A stretch of 21,957 nt of DNA. It comes from 2-01-FULL-45-10 sp964450115 (lineage in GTDB: Bacteria > Omnitrophota > Gorgyraeia > 2-01-FULL-45-10). Shown here in pieces: positions 6,268 through 17,000 of this stretch. Under the pieces are notes generated by a model. That model worked only from the letters and a program-made list of their open reading frames with translations. It was not told the origin of the DNA and searched no databases. The stretch lies in the NCBI GenBank assembly GCA_964450115.1, contig CAYVCD010000014.1:1-21957 (forward strand), read 5' to 3'. Position 1 is the first letter of the stretch. Every line of letters begins with the position of its first letter. The position numbers and the translations under genes are program-made.

Positions 6268-6498
6268 TTAAGAATACTTCTCCGCGTACCTATCAACTAA
6301 CATCCTAAGCATCTTCTGATATTTAGTATGGTACTTTCTTGCCTGTTCCTTGAAATAATCAACACTTGACCGGCTAAGACGTAATGTGATTTTAACCGTC
6401 TTTTCCGGAACGGCCAACTCGCTGGGGTGAGGAAGAAAATCATCTATCCTCTTCAATTCCCCTATTGGCATATTTGTATCTATCTTATTTTTGCGCAT
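6268..6498 (-). CDS. CopG/BrnA-like ribbon-helix-helix antitoxin
   Basis: A 76-residue protein whose C-terminal half is a ribbon-helix-helix fold: strand VKITLRL (35-41), then helices SSVDYFKEQARKYHTKYQ and KMLRMLVDRYAEKY. This is the pattern of CopG/BrnA-type antitoxins of type II toxin-antitoxin modules. The N-terminal part (GELKRIDDFLPHPSEL) is the usual toxin-contacting arm. Its ATG overlaps by 14 nt the 3' end of an upstream frame that reads as a BrnT-like toxin, the standard toxin-first, coupled arrangement. That toxin frame has lost its 5' part, so the antitoxin looks orphaned. It normally would neutralise the toxin and repress its own promoter. The promoter would have lain in the region now replaced by the RAYT repeat. 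Confidence 0.82.
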   Translation of the reverse strand: MRKNKIDTNMPIGELKRIDDFLPHPSELAVPEKTVKITLRLSRSSVDYFKEQARKYHTKYQKMLRMLVDRYAEKYS

Positions 6499-6664
6499 AA
6501 TAACCTATACCCTTTCTCCAGTATCCTGCGCCATATATTCGTATTTTACCATCTCTATAGGTAAAACGAACTGTCATGATCCTGCTGTCCACTTTGCCTA
6601 TGCAAAAATATCGTGACTCATCATTCTTTCTGCATATCAAGCGTACCTTATATACATACTTTTG
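6485..6664 (-). pseudogene. 5'-truncated BrnT-like toxin remnant
   Basis: The minus-strand frame upstream of the antitoxin is open for 59 codons, from just after a TGA (6667-6665) to a TAA (6487-6485) that overlaps the antitoxin start. It reads ...ESRYFCIGKVDSRIM, TVRFTYRDGKIRIYGAGYWR, KGIGYYAQK. This matches the second half of BrnT-family RNase toxins (R-IGK...V-FTYR--IRI...R). The N-terminal half of about 45 residues expected for BrnT, including the WD..K.NI..H motif, is absent. No convincing start codon with a ribosome binding site is present; a TTG lies in the diverged part. A short repeat copy lies about 25 bp upstream, so loss of the 5' end through the RAYT repeat or a linked deletion is likely. 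An assembly gap adjoins this point, so a missing piece cannot be fully excluded. Confidence 0.6.
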
Positions 6665-6706
6665 TCAATACAATAATACATATATTTAAAATGGGGACAG
6701 CGCCCT
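6652..6706 (+). repeat. 55-bp exact duplicate at the left edge of the gap (includes repeat copy R2)
   Basis: These 55 bases, from ATACATACTTTTG to GACAGCGCCCT, are identical to 6807-6861 on the other side of the N run. Each copy stops exactly at the gap edge. This is expected when two contigs overlap by one k-mer. The short repeat inside (R2, 6689-6706) is then the same copy as R3. Confidence 0.9.
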
Positions 6707-6806
6707 NNNNNNNNNNNNNNNNNNNNNNNNNNNNNNNNNNNNNNNNNNNNNNNNNNNNNNNNNNNNNNNNNNNNNNNNNNNNNNNNNNNNNNNNNNNNNN
6801 NNNNNN
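6707..6806. other. Assembly gap (100 N)
   Basis: Exactly 100 undetermined bases, a conventional placeholder length rather than a measured size. The 55-bp identity of its flanks suggests no sequence is actually missing. Reading frames crossing the N run (6613-6831 plus, 6648-6836 minus) have no meaning. Confidence 0.98.
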
Positions 6807-6861
6807 ATACATACTTTTGTCAATACAATAATACATATATTTAAAATGGGGACAGCGCCCT
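6807..6861 (+). repeat. 55-bp exact duplicate at the right edge of the gap
   Basis: Second copy of the 55 bases at 6652-6706. It begins on the first base after the N run and continues into the rest of repeat copy R3. Confidence 0.9.
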
Positions 6862-6865
6862 ATTT
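6844..6865 (+). repeat. RAYT-associated short repeat, copy R3 (contains the transposase stop codon)
   Basis: A 22-bp copy identical to R1. Its CTATTT end is, on the minus strand, the last Lys codon and TAG stop of the RAYT gene (AAA TAG). With R4 it brackets the transposase as an inverted pair. Confidence 0.9.
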
Positions 6866-7540
6866 CGTCTCTATGCTTTTCGGCCTCCCCACAGGCAGTG
6901 CATGCAATCGCTCGCCAATCTCTTTTTCAAGTTTGTTGATAAATGACTCTCTCCCGAGCGGCCTGCCTGTCATGGTATATTTCCGGATATCAGAAATGTC
7001 ATCCGTATTATCGGGCATATCTATAAAACTCCTCCATTTAGCTTTATCGATATCGATGTATTTAAAGAGCTCGCCGGAGTTGATTATAGAGGCACGGGTA
7101 TTATTAACATGATCTTTAGCGCTCGACCATACGTAATCATAAGCCGTTTTTGTTATATGAGCTCTTACGGGGTTTCGCTCAATGTAGCGGGCTGCCGCAG
7201 TGAGGTGTTTTTCATCCATAACACATGAAAAGAACCTCGCCTGCCATAGATGCCCGGTCGCACCCATCTTCTTATTGCGATATTGAGAATACCGCATATG
7301 GGCCGTATTAAATGTTCTGGATATGGAATCTTCACCTGATGGAATAACGATAAAGTGCACGTGGTTGGGCATAAGGCAATATGTTATTATTGATAGATCA
7401 TACTTTCGGCTATACTCATCCACCCAAGTCAGATATCGCCTTCGATCATTGTCGTCACCAAACACATCTTGACTATAATTACCGCGCTGAGTGATGTGGT
7501 GAGGTAATCCTGGAGCTATGATGCGAGCAAGCCTTGGCAT
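6860..7540 (-). CDS. REP-associated tyrosine transposase (RAYT, Y1/HUH family)
   Basis: A 226-residue single-strand transposase of the IS200/IS605-related RAYT group. Motifs are MPRLARI...HHITQRGN at the N-terminus, the HUH metal site MPNHVHFIV (His60, His62), GHLWQARFFS (96-105) and the nucleophile Tyr119 in RYIERNPVRA. A C-terminal tail with GRPLGRESF is typical of the group. RAYTs nick short palindromic repeats, and this gene is bracketed by inverted copies of a GGGGACAGCGCCC repeat (R3, R4). The stop TAG is supplied by R3 itself. All catalytic residues are present, so it may be active. No strong Shine-Dalgarno or promoter is visible upstream of ATG 7540. It sits between a TPR-protein gene and a broken toxin-antitoxin pair. 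Confidence 0.93.
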   Translation of the reverse strand: MPRLARIIAPGLPHHITQRGNYSQDVFGDDNDRRRYLTWVDEYSRKYDLSIITYCLMPNHVHFIVIPSGEDSISRTFNTAHMRYSQYRNKKMGATGHLWQARFFSCVMDEKHLTAAARYIERNPVRAHITKTAYDYVWSSAKDHVNNTRASIINSGELFKYIDIDKAKWRSFIDMPDNTDDISDIRKYTMTGRPLGRESFINKLEKEIGERLHALPVGRPKSIETK

Positions 7541-7570
7541 GGATACACATTAAAATAGAACGTTAATTCA

Positions 7571-7593
7571 AAATAGGGCGCTGTCCCCTATTT
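7571..7593 (-). repeat. RAYT-associated short repeat, copy R4 (contains the TPR gene stop codon)
   Basis: A 23-bp copy in inverse orientation to R1 and R3, with one extra A. It is a perfect hairpin AAATAGGG-N7-CCCTATTT. On the minus strand its first six bases are AAA TAG, the last codon and stop of the TPR gene. Confidence 0.9.
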
Positions 7594-8049
7594 ACCTCTA
7601 TTTAACCTAGTCTTTCTTGCTAATAATTCATCGATAACTCTTTTATCGACTTTTTTGCGGGATAGCAACCAGTCTATTTCCTGAAGCGCGAGATCGTAAT
7701 AACCTGCCTTTTCATAAACTTCTAAAAGATGTCTGTGAGCCATCCATATTTCGGCTTTGCATTCTGCAGATTTTTTATACTCACCTATAGCAAAGTCATA
7801 CTGACCCTTCGCTTCATATTCTCTTGCTTTATTGGCGTGCTCATAGTAAACCTTTGATTCTTCATTCCACCTTTTATACGTTTCAAATTCTATCGTTCCC
7901 GGAGTAAATCGTTTGATGGCCTGTTGTGTACCTTTAGCGCTTTGGCTAAATCCTACATAAAAATAAGTAAAAAGGCATACAAGCAATACTAAAACAAATG
8001 AAATTACTACTATTACAGATTTGATAATAAATTTATCAGCTCTCTTCAT
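7588..8049 (-). CDS. Membrane-anchored TPR protein directly after the giant gene
   Basis: A 153-residue protein with one N-terminal membrane helix (about 8-32) and a C-terminal helical domain with two tetratricopeptide-like repeats: about 70-100 (ANKAREYEAKGQYDFAIGEY) and 103-132 (AHRHLLEVYEKAGYYDLALQ). TPRs mediate protein-protein contacts; the domain would sit outside the cytoplasmic membrane. The ATG (8049-8047) follows the giant gene's TAG (8052-8050) without a spacer, so the two are almost certainly co-transcribed and translationally coupled. That makes it a candidate partner, assembly factor or immunity-type protein for the giant protein. The stop codon lies within repeat R4, so insertion of the repeat may have set or shortened its C-terminus. 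Confidence 0.75.
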   Translation of the reverse strand: MKRADKFIIKSVIVVISFVLVLLVCLFTYFYVGFSQSAKGTQQAIKRFTPGTIEFETYKRWNEESKVYYEHANKAREYEAKGQYDFAIGEYKKSAECKAEIWMAHRHLLEVYEKAGYYDLALQEIDWLLSRKKVDKRVIDELLARKTRLNRGK

Positions 8050-11000
8050 CTATTCACCATTTCTCCATTCCAATTCAGGATTATAATCAATTTGGTGCAA
8101 GTCTACAGTGTAAATCTTCTTATTTGAATCATAAGCAACCTGATGTTTCTCAAAAAAGTATGCCATGTTTTCATTATTATACACTGCTTTCATGAGATTT
8201 TCGACGAAATAGCTTGATCTAGCACTAAGGCTGCTCCCGGATGGATCATAAAAATAATCGGTATGGGACGCCCCCAAAATTTCAATGTTGTATGCTGTCA
8301 CATTGCTGCTATATTTCTTGTTAGCTGCAACCGGATAAAACGCATCTTTTGTACCGCATATATTAAACACCCTTTTAAGGTACGGACTCGTAATAGTGGT
8401 CTCCTCAAACATACCATCCAATGTCGGCCCTGCCAATATTATAGCGTCTCTAATATTGTAGTCATGCCTTTTATTGATTGCTTTGAAGAAAGAATTTGCG
8501 CTACCCGAAAATAGAGTCATAACCTTTGGTTCATATTGCTGGCCCGGCAGTATGTGGCCATATATTTCTTGGTCCAGTTTTGCAATAAGCTCGTTTGTCA
8601 AAATGTTGGTTCCGGCGTTATCTAAAAGCCATAATCCGATATCCTTTATAGTCCTTATGGGCGTAGGCAGGCCATACCCCATAAACATAGGAAGTAGATA
8701 TATAGCATTCTTATCAAGGCCCTGAGAAGACAAACGGTACTTCAATCTTTCCTCATAAGTCGGTGCCGCATATTTACCAAATTCACTACTGATACCGTTG
8801 ACTGAAATTAGGCTTAAAAACGTCGTCTTGCCTTCAAACTCTCCGACAGATTGGGCGTTTGGGTCTATTTCCAACTTAACCTGGTTTGAATCCTTATCAT
8901 ATTCTATAGTCACGCCGTCCAAATATCGTCCCTCGACACCATTTTGGGTCAACTCTTGAATCTCTACATCAGTCATGTCTGAGCGGGGCGTGGATAAGAT
9001 CCTAAAAACTTGATTATCCCTCTTATCAACTATCAGCTGCTTTTCTATATTATAGAATCGCCCTGTTCGTATTGAGTTATTATCCTCGTTCATTTTTATA
9101 CTTTTTTCGCCATAAATTGGTTGAGCAAAAGCTATCATTTCGCCATTAGCGTCAATGTATTCTATTAGAACAAGATTGTGGTCTTTTATACTATAGACAA
9201 TCCTTGACTTGCCTCCTAATAGCACCTTAACCTTACCATTATCTGTAGTGGGGCACCCATCGGGACCGATCTCAATAGGACAATCGACTAAAATGTTTCC
9301 CTGTTTGTAGCCGACCATGTCATCCATAGAAAGCGAAAAATCAATAAAGTCGGTTCTCTCGGGATTAATATATACGCGCTTAACAGTCGCTCCTTCTTCA
9401 TTTACTACTACCTCCGCTTTATTGGCAATTATATCGGCTATGCCTCCCATCTTCCAAATATTTTCAATGGCGTTTTGATGCAGGAAGCCTGAAGCATATG
9501 TATCGAGAGCATCTACGACCCCTCGCTCTTGTATTATGTTACTAAAATCAAGGACTTGAGCAATATAGGCGGCTCGAGCCCACTCATTATTCCCGCTACC
9601 ACCAAGCGTTAATAAGCCCACGCCTGTTTTAAATAATGTATCGTAGACGCCCTTAATGGCACCCTGTCCTTCAAGCAGGCCCTCAATTGCGCCCGTAAGA
9701 GCCGCGGCACTCAACGATCCCAGAATTGGCTCCATATCGAGCTCCTGATAAGCCCACTGCAGGCCAATGCTCGTTCCTCCTCTTAATAGGCCATTAACCA
9801 GACCATTCCATATGGCACTCGGATCCATATTTGAGCCCAACCCTGCTTGTAATGTACTTCTAATGCCCACTCCTGCCAAGTAGGAGATGCGGGGATCGAG
9901 GCCGAGGAGTTCGCCGGATTTGGTGATGCCGTAATAGGCAAGCTCGCTTGCGACGTTCGGCATAATTTGCTTCCCTATTGAAGCGCTGAACCCTTCTAAA
10001 TTAAATTGGCCTGTTTCCGGAGAAATATTATTTCCAACAGCTCCGATGAACGCGCCAGCAGTCAAAGATATTACGTTAGAAAGCATCGGATCGATACCTA
10101 AACGTGGAGCCAATTCATTTACGCCCTGTATCGCAAGACCCTGAATACCACCTGTGACAAATGATAGCACTGAGAATCCGCTATTGAATAAACCTGAAAC
10201 ACCACCGGTGACAAAGGAGCTTAATAGGCCTGATATCGTTGAATTTACACCGAGCGATTCAAGACCCTTCGATATGCCGATAGATAGCGCTGTGGTAACG
10301 ATGGTCTTGCCAAGCGCGGCGCCAAGACCTGTTAGATTAAAACCGGTAGATGTGATGATCCCTCCCAGGCCGGTTGAGCCAAAGATGGCGCTTGAGACAC
10401 CTCCCAGCCACGTGCCGAATTGGCCGAGACCGCCGAGTAGACTTGAGCCGACAAATTGTATCGCACCGAAGATCTGAGAACCAATGCCCACCATGAAATT
10501 CGCCACGCCTGCGACCAACGTACTGATACCAGATATGATAGGACCGAGGATTGCGGAGATCCCTGTGACGATCGCGCTTATTGCTCCAATAACCGCAGTA
10601 GCGGCTCCCGCGATAGCGCCAAAGATCGCGCCTATGAGCGGGAATAGGAACATAAGGCAGCTTCCCTTAATTCGTTGAGCAGTTTCGATAGAAATGACTT
10701 TTGACGCTAGCCAAGAAGCATCCTGCAATCCTTTAGCTATGGTATAACCCGTCCATCCTTTAAGGAAATCGTCTTTTGAGACGGTCCATGTGTAGCCATC
10801 CTTGCCGCGATTGCGCTCAACGTAGCTTACCTTATCATCGGCAGTAATATTGGTAACAACTACAAAGTGGTTATTTTTTAAGTGCGCGATCGCTTTTCCG
10901 GTTTCGGTAAATGATCGCTCTAGATCATCAAAATCTAATTTTGCATTAAATAAGTCAAGGCCGTAGCCTGAAGCGGTCTTGGAGAGAGAGTACATTGATA

Positions 11001-14000
11001 ATTCCAAAAGCTTGCCATCGCTGAATTGATTCAAAGAGCCTGTGAATATATCTATAAGGATAGTTTTGAAGGCGAGGTCCTCTAGATCATAGGTAACGTC
11101 GTTATCCGATAGGATCGTCCCAAGAGAAACAAACGCGCTTCTGCCGAAGTGTATATTCTGCTTATCTAGGAAGGAAAGGATCGCGTCTACGTCTTCCCTG
11201 CCCAACGCGACAGCGTCATTGAGGGACAGTCCAAGCGTCCCGAGAAACGATCCTTTGCCTTCCTGATCTAAGCCGACATAACTATATAAGGTATCTTTTA
11301 TCCTGTTTTTAATCCCGGCAACAAATGCTTCCTGCGCCTGTCTTTCATCTGAATTGAATAAGGCCGTCTTTAATGCATTTGCATCTATACTTGCGCTGTA
11401 ACTGACCGTAGCGAGCCACGAATTAGTTTCGGCTTCGTCAGGATCACGGCCAAGGATCGAACGATAATATTCAAGTATAACGGGCGTCGACTCTTCTTTT
11501 ATTATCTGTACCTGGAATTGCGCTTCCTGGGCGCTGACTTGAGCCATCGCAGCGGTTTCATCCTGCGTCAGCTTTGCCTCGGCAGCGCTGACTTCGCTAT
11601 TAAGCTCGGCATACGCCTTTGATTCCTCATTATTAAGGAGCCTCTCCTGTTCGTTCAATTGATTAATGGCGTCGCGTACGCCCGGAACTTCCACTGTCTC
11701 TCTATAAGTCTCCCACCATCCAAAGATCCACCATCCAACCCACTTGGATTTCGTCACCTCCTGATACAACTGAGATTGCAGCTGTGAACGTTGTGCGTTG
11801 ATCTGATCACGGGTTATTTGTACCTGATCACGGATCTGTGTATACGCTAGCCCCTTCTGCTCTGAAAGCTGGCGCAAATAGTTAGTCCGCTCTGCCGCTA
11901 TCTGTTGGCGAGCTTTAGCGATCTGAGTATCAACTGAATTTCGTATGTTCGGCAGTCTCACGTTGGCAAGCTCACCAGTTTCACTGTACGTGTACTCCAT
12001 GATAAGCTCTACATGGCCATCGTCATATTTCTGGTGGACCGAACTTATCTTGCCGTCTATTAAATATGTGAACTTATTGTCCTTACTTATCTGTAAAGCA
12101 ACATCGTGTCCGGAGTCATCTTTAAAACTCTTTGTTTGGATAATAATGTCATCGGGAAGCAGACGGCTCTCTATTTCGGCAGGCAAGTCTCTGAACTGGG
12201 TTGAATCTATTTTTAATTTATCAAGCTCGGGCGTTATTGGCAAATCGGGTATAATGAGAGTGAGATATTCCTTGAATGGTAAATCGCCGGGAGGCGCAGT
12301 CGCGTCAAACACTCTATTGTAGGAATAATTCAATCTAATGGCATATTCGCCGTTTGAATATATAGATGGCGTCGCTGTAGTATCGTTCGTTTCCAGTATT
12401 GCCTGATATTGAATATATTTATTTACGGGCGAACCTACCTTATAACCATAGCTATCTTTAGTAGATTCTACCCAATCGCTCCAAGTGCTGTCGTTGATAT
12501 TCGCAGACACGCCTGTTCGCGTCATAAACTTAATATCTGCTCCTGTAGGAATATCTACATTCGCAGAAATATACCCATACTCAGTCGCTACTACTGCCAC
12601 GGGCTGTGAAATTAACTGACCTTGCGCTTGATATGGCATCTGTAACATATAAGGTGTGGGCGCAGGCATATTCCCGATAAATGTGCCATAATCTACGCGA
12701 ATTCTGCCGTCACCGCCAGCCCCGCCGCATAAATACCCATCGTAGTAATATCCGGCACCACCTTTTGAACTGACATTACCTGTAATATTGATGTCGCCTC
12801 CGCTGATCCAGATTGCGCCGCCAGAGCCTCCACCAGAAAGCGAGCTACCATCTCCTCCATTGGATGATATCACGCCAGATATATCTATATTTTTGCCTAC
12901 TAATTTTATTTTTCCGCCTCCATTGCCACCGGCCACAGGTCCAAACGCCGGAGTGGCTGGTCGTATTATCCATCCAGAGCCACCGCCTGAACCCATATAA
13001 AAGCTTGTTAGATATTGATCTCCATAAACGTCTCCGGCATATGCAGGTTGCGCTGGAAAGCTAGCATAGGAACCCGCATCTTCCCCCTTTGTGCCGTAAC
13101 TACCACCGGCACCATAGCCAGTCAACCCGGAAGTCCACATACCACCTCCTCCGCCGCCATAATTATTATCATTGGAATATGTTTGACTTCCTTGGTACGA
13201 TTCTCCCTGAAGGTAAAAATAAGCCACGTATCCACGCTCTCCGCGGATAAAAATACGACCGCATCCACCCCTATACCCCTTGGCGTTTGTTTCAAGGATA
13301 CCTTCAATAACAACAGAGCCGGTACATTTAATTGTAATTTCCCCACCGCTCGAACCATTCCACGGCGAAACAGTCAGAACAGCTCCGGGCGCAACATAAA
13401 TATTCTTGTAATTTTTCGTTCCATCAATTATAGCTACTTGCCCCGTCTCGACGCGTAAATCCCCGTCAGAACCATCTCCAAAATCAAAATCACAATTTCT
13501 ATCCAGTATAATTTTTGTATTTGAATTATCTGTAACGATTTTGTTCTTCAGAAAACTATTCATACATTCAATGCTTTGCTTGATGCTATCGGGAGAATAT
13601 ATAGAGCCGCTGCTGCCACTATAGGTAAAATAATATTCCCTGGCATTTTGATCGATAACCTTAACTAGTCTATTTGAGGCGTCATAATAGTAATGATTAC
13701 CAATGCTATCTATGATGTCTATAAATGCGCCGAGCTCATCATATCTATATTTAAGCCCATCCTTTGTGGCTACAATATATTCAACCTGGTTCAAATCGGA
13801 ATACTCATAATCATATTGCGTGATTTTACCAGTCGGATCGATCACTGATGCGACAAGTCCATCTATGCTACAATCTATCACTGTCCCATCGCTTTTAAGC
13901 TCTCTCGCAATATGCCCATCTTCAATAAAATATTTTATCCCGTCTTTCAGAATTGTATACGATTCGACCCTGCTATCGGTTGTGAAGATGAAATTGCTCA

Positions 14001-17000
14001 ATACGCTTCCGTCAACCTTAACGATCTCTCTCAGTTCGCCATTTTCATAATTAGCCACATTACCGGATCCGTCTTTTACTTTGACCAGTTCCTGCACCGT
14101 CTCTTCTTTGCCGTCCGGGCCTATATTATAGGTATACGCGTAAGTCTTGCCGCTCTCTTCGACAAAGATCAGTTTATTATCCTTATAATAGGTCCTCTTC
14201 ACGCCATCGATATCTTCGATGATCGTGCTGTCACCATCGTAAGTATATTCATATCGGCTCATGACTTTACCCAGATACGCAACCGTGGATCTCGATATCT
14301 TCTTTTCGCTGTTATATTCATATGATGTTACAAGACTATCTTTGTCGGTTACGGACATCAATAGCTCATCCTTGTATCGTTTAAAGTCACCCGTATTCAC
14401 GTCCTCTATCACAGCAATCTCTTTACCCTCAGAATCGAATTCATATGTATATCTATATATAAGCTCATCGCCCTTATACACACGTCGGATCCTCCCGTAC
14501 TCGTATTCGGATACGGTGGAGATCGGGTCTTCGGCTGTAGGCAGCACTTCGGTCCTGGTGATATTATTACCCTCGTTATAGGTAGTAACGATCTTTCCGT
14601 CATTGGCAATTGTCGAAATAATTTTCCCCGAAGGATCTTTTATATAATTGTATTTTATTGTGTTTCCATTCTCGTCCTCAGCCAGAATGTATGAAACTCC
14701 CCCATCCTCTATGCTTGCGTAAGAGTACGCCTTGCCTTTACTGTCAACGGAGCTGACAAGATCGCCTTCAGCGTCATAATATAGGCTCGCGCCGTCAGGC
14801 TGATCTATTTCGCGCACGACGCCGCCATCGTATATGGCCTTCACGCCATCGGACTTGGTTATGACGGCGCTGATCATATTATTATTGGCGTCGAAAACAG
14901 CATCTTCGATCAGGGTGCCGTCTTCTTTTTCAACGCGCGTGACCATACCATTGCTCAATTTCGTGGATATTCCGTTAGCGGTTATCGATGAAATATTGCC
15001 GTATTCATCATAAATCCTTCTTATCCCATCACGGTCTATGATTAATTCGTTCATATTATTGAACGAAATATCATCCGGCAAGCCCTCGGCATAATTCTGG
15101 CTGGTGCCGTCTATATTACGCACTGTTTTAATTCGTTTTTCGGAATCATATATCACACTAACAACATTTAATCCTTTATCGGCATTGGCCAATATAGTGT
15201 CCTGCGACGGAAATAACGAATGGATCGAAAGCAATGCATTAAGCGCTGAGAATAGTGAATCGCTTTCTGTCTTTGCTACGGCTTCTTTAGCTTGAATATT
15301 GTTCAAATCTGTCAGGGCTTGGTTATACGCAGATTGAGATGACAAGTATGCCGAATATGCCGAATTATATGCTGCCTGCTTCGTATCTTTAGCCGTTTGG
15401 GCGCTATTAAGGACTTGGATAGCTGCCTGCAAAACAGTATCTGCCTGGTTCTTCGCGGTAGTCTTAGCCGTAAGGCTGGTGTTTGCGGTGTTAAAAGCAG
15501 TCTCTTTCGCCTGCCTATCCTGCACTGCGCTGCTATAGGCGGCTTGTTTTGCATTGAGAGTTGTTTGGGCATTGTTATATTCGGTTTGAGCGGTCTCTTC
15601 TTCGGCAAGAGCTATGGTTAAACTCTGCTGGGCTTGCGCTAATCTTGTCTGGTTGGCCTGTATTTTGGTATTCAGATCAGCTATTGTGGCCTGCAAGGCC
15701 TGCCTTGCGGCTATCTTTGTATTTAGAACGGTTTGTTTGGCCGCAAGCGCAGCTTGTGCGGTTGTGATATTTTGACTTGCCTGAGTTTCCGCTGCCTTAG
15801 CAGCATTTAAAGCCGTATTAGCCGCGTTGTAGGCAGATTGAGCCGTATTCACAGCGAGAATAGCATTATTTAAATTCTTTACCAGCTGATTCCGATCCAA
15901 AATTTTTGAGTATTCAGAAGAGCCTGCTGATATGGCTCTGGTTTGGGAAAGGTAATTAATATAAGCATTGCTTACTGTGGCCTGGCCTGAATAAACCGAG
16001 AAATAAGGCCTGACTGCGGCCCAATCAGTTATAGCATACGTGTAAGAGGGGCTCGTTGGCCTCAGGGCGGAACTTTCCCATAAGTATATCTTTATACCGG
16101 AGGAAGTAACTTCAAATTCAACGTTGTAGTCTGTGCTGGCTTTTGCTGTAGAAACCAGGGTCTTAGGCGTGCCGGTGCTGGAACCGGACATAGTCTGAAC
16201 ATATATCCTGCCGCTCTGCATAACGATTCCTACGCGACGATACGCGCCCGATGAAGTATATCCATCCAGGGCAGCAATAAATTTACCCGAAGTAGACGTA
16301 GCCTGGAAGCTGGACTTTATAATCGGATTATCAGCTCGATGAAAAACTTGGTTAGAATAAAACGTGGCATTATAGTTCAAGCCGGTACCTTTTAAGGCCG
16401 CTATTCCGCTATTTATCGTTACGAGCGAATCCGCCGGTTTATACCACAATCCTGTAGTTGAAAGATTATAAGGCGAATCAAGATATTCTTTGTAATCGGA
16501 AACGGTAATAGCAGTCTGTGAATATGAATAAACTGAAGTATTCCCATCCTGATATACATCTTTAACCAGATTACCGTTTAAATCATATTTGGAGTTATAG
16601 TTGGGGCCTCTTATGGTGACAGAATCTACGGTAGCAGTACCCGAATATAACGAATAGCATGGTCTTACCGCACTCCAATCGGTTGTAGTATATACATAGG
16701 ATGGGCCAGCTGGTTTTTGAGCGGAGCTTTCCCATAAATATACTTTTATAGATTCGGGCGTAACCTCAAACTCAACATTATAATTTGTATTGGCTTTTGC
16801 ACTTGATATAAGAGTGGCTTTATTGCTTGCGGTGCTGCCTGTCATGGTCTGAAGATATATCCTGCCGCCATACACATAAATGCCGACTCTTCTGTAACTA
16901 ATTGAAGAAGTATATCCATCCAATGCCGCAATAAATCCACCCGATGTGGAACTTACCTTAAATGTAGTAGTAAAGACGGGTTTGTCTGCTCTGCTATATA

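Noticed and set aside
6613..6836. Two frames running through the N block
   Set aside because: Their middle is undetermined sequence and their ends are the duplicated 55 bp.
10154..10678. Open frames on the plus strand opposite the hydrophobic Gly/Ala region of the giant gene
   Set aside because: Pro/Arg-rich shadow translations of a low-complexity coding strand; no ribosome binding sites or family resemblance.
15312..15621. Frames on both strands over coiled coil 2
   Set aside because: They arise from the repetitive Ala/Gln/Thr codons of the giant gene and overlap it completely.
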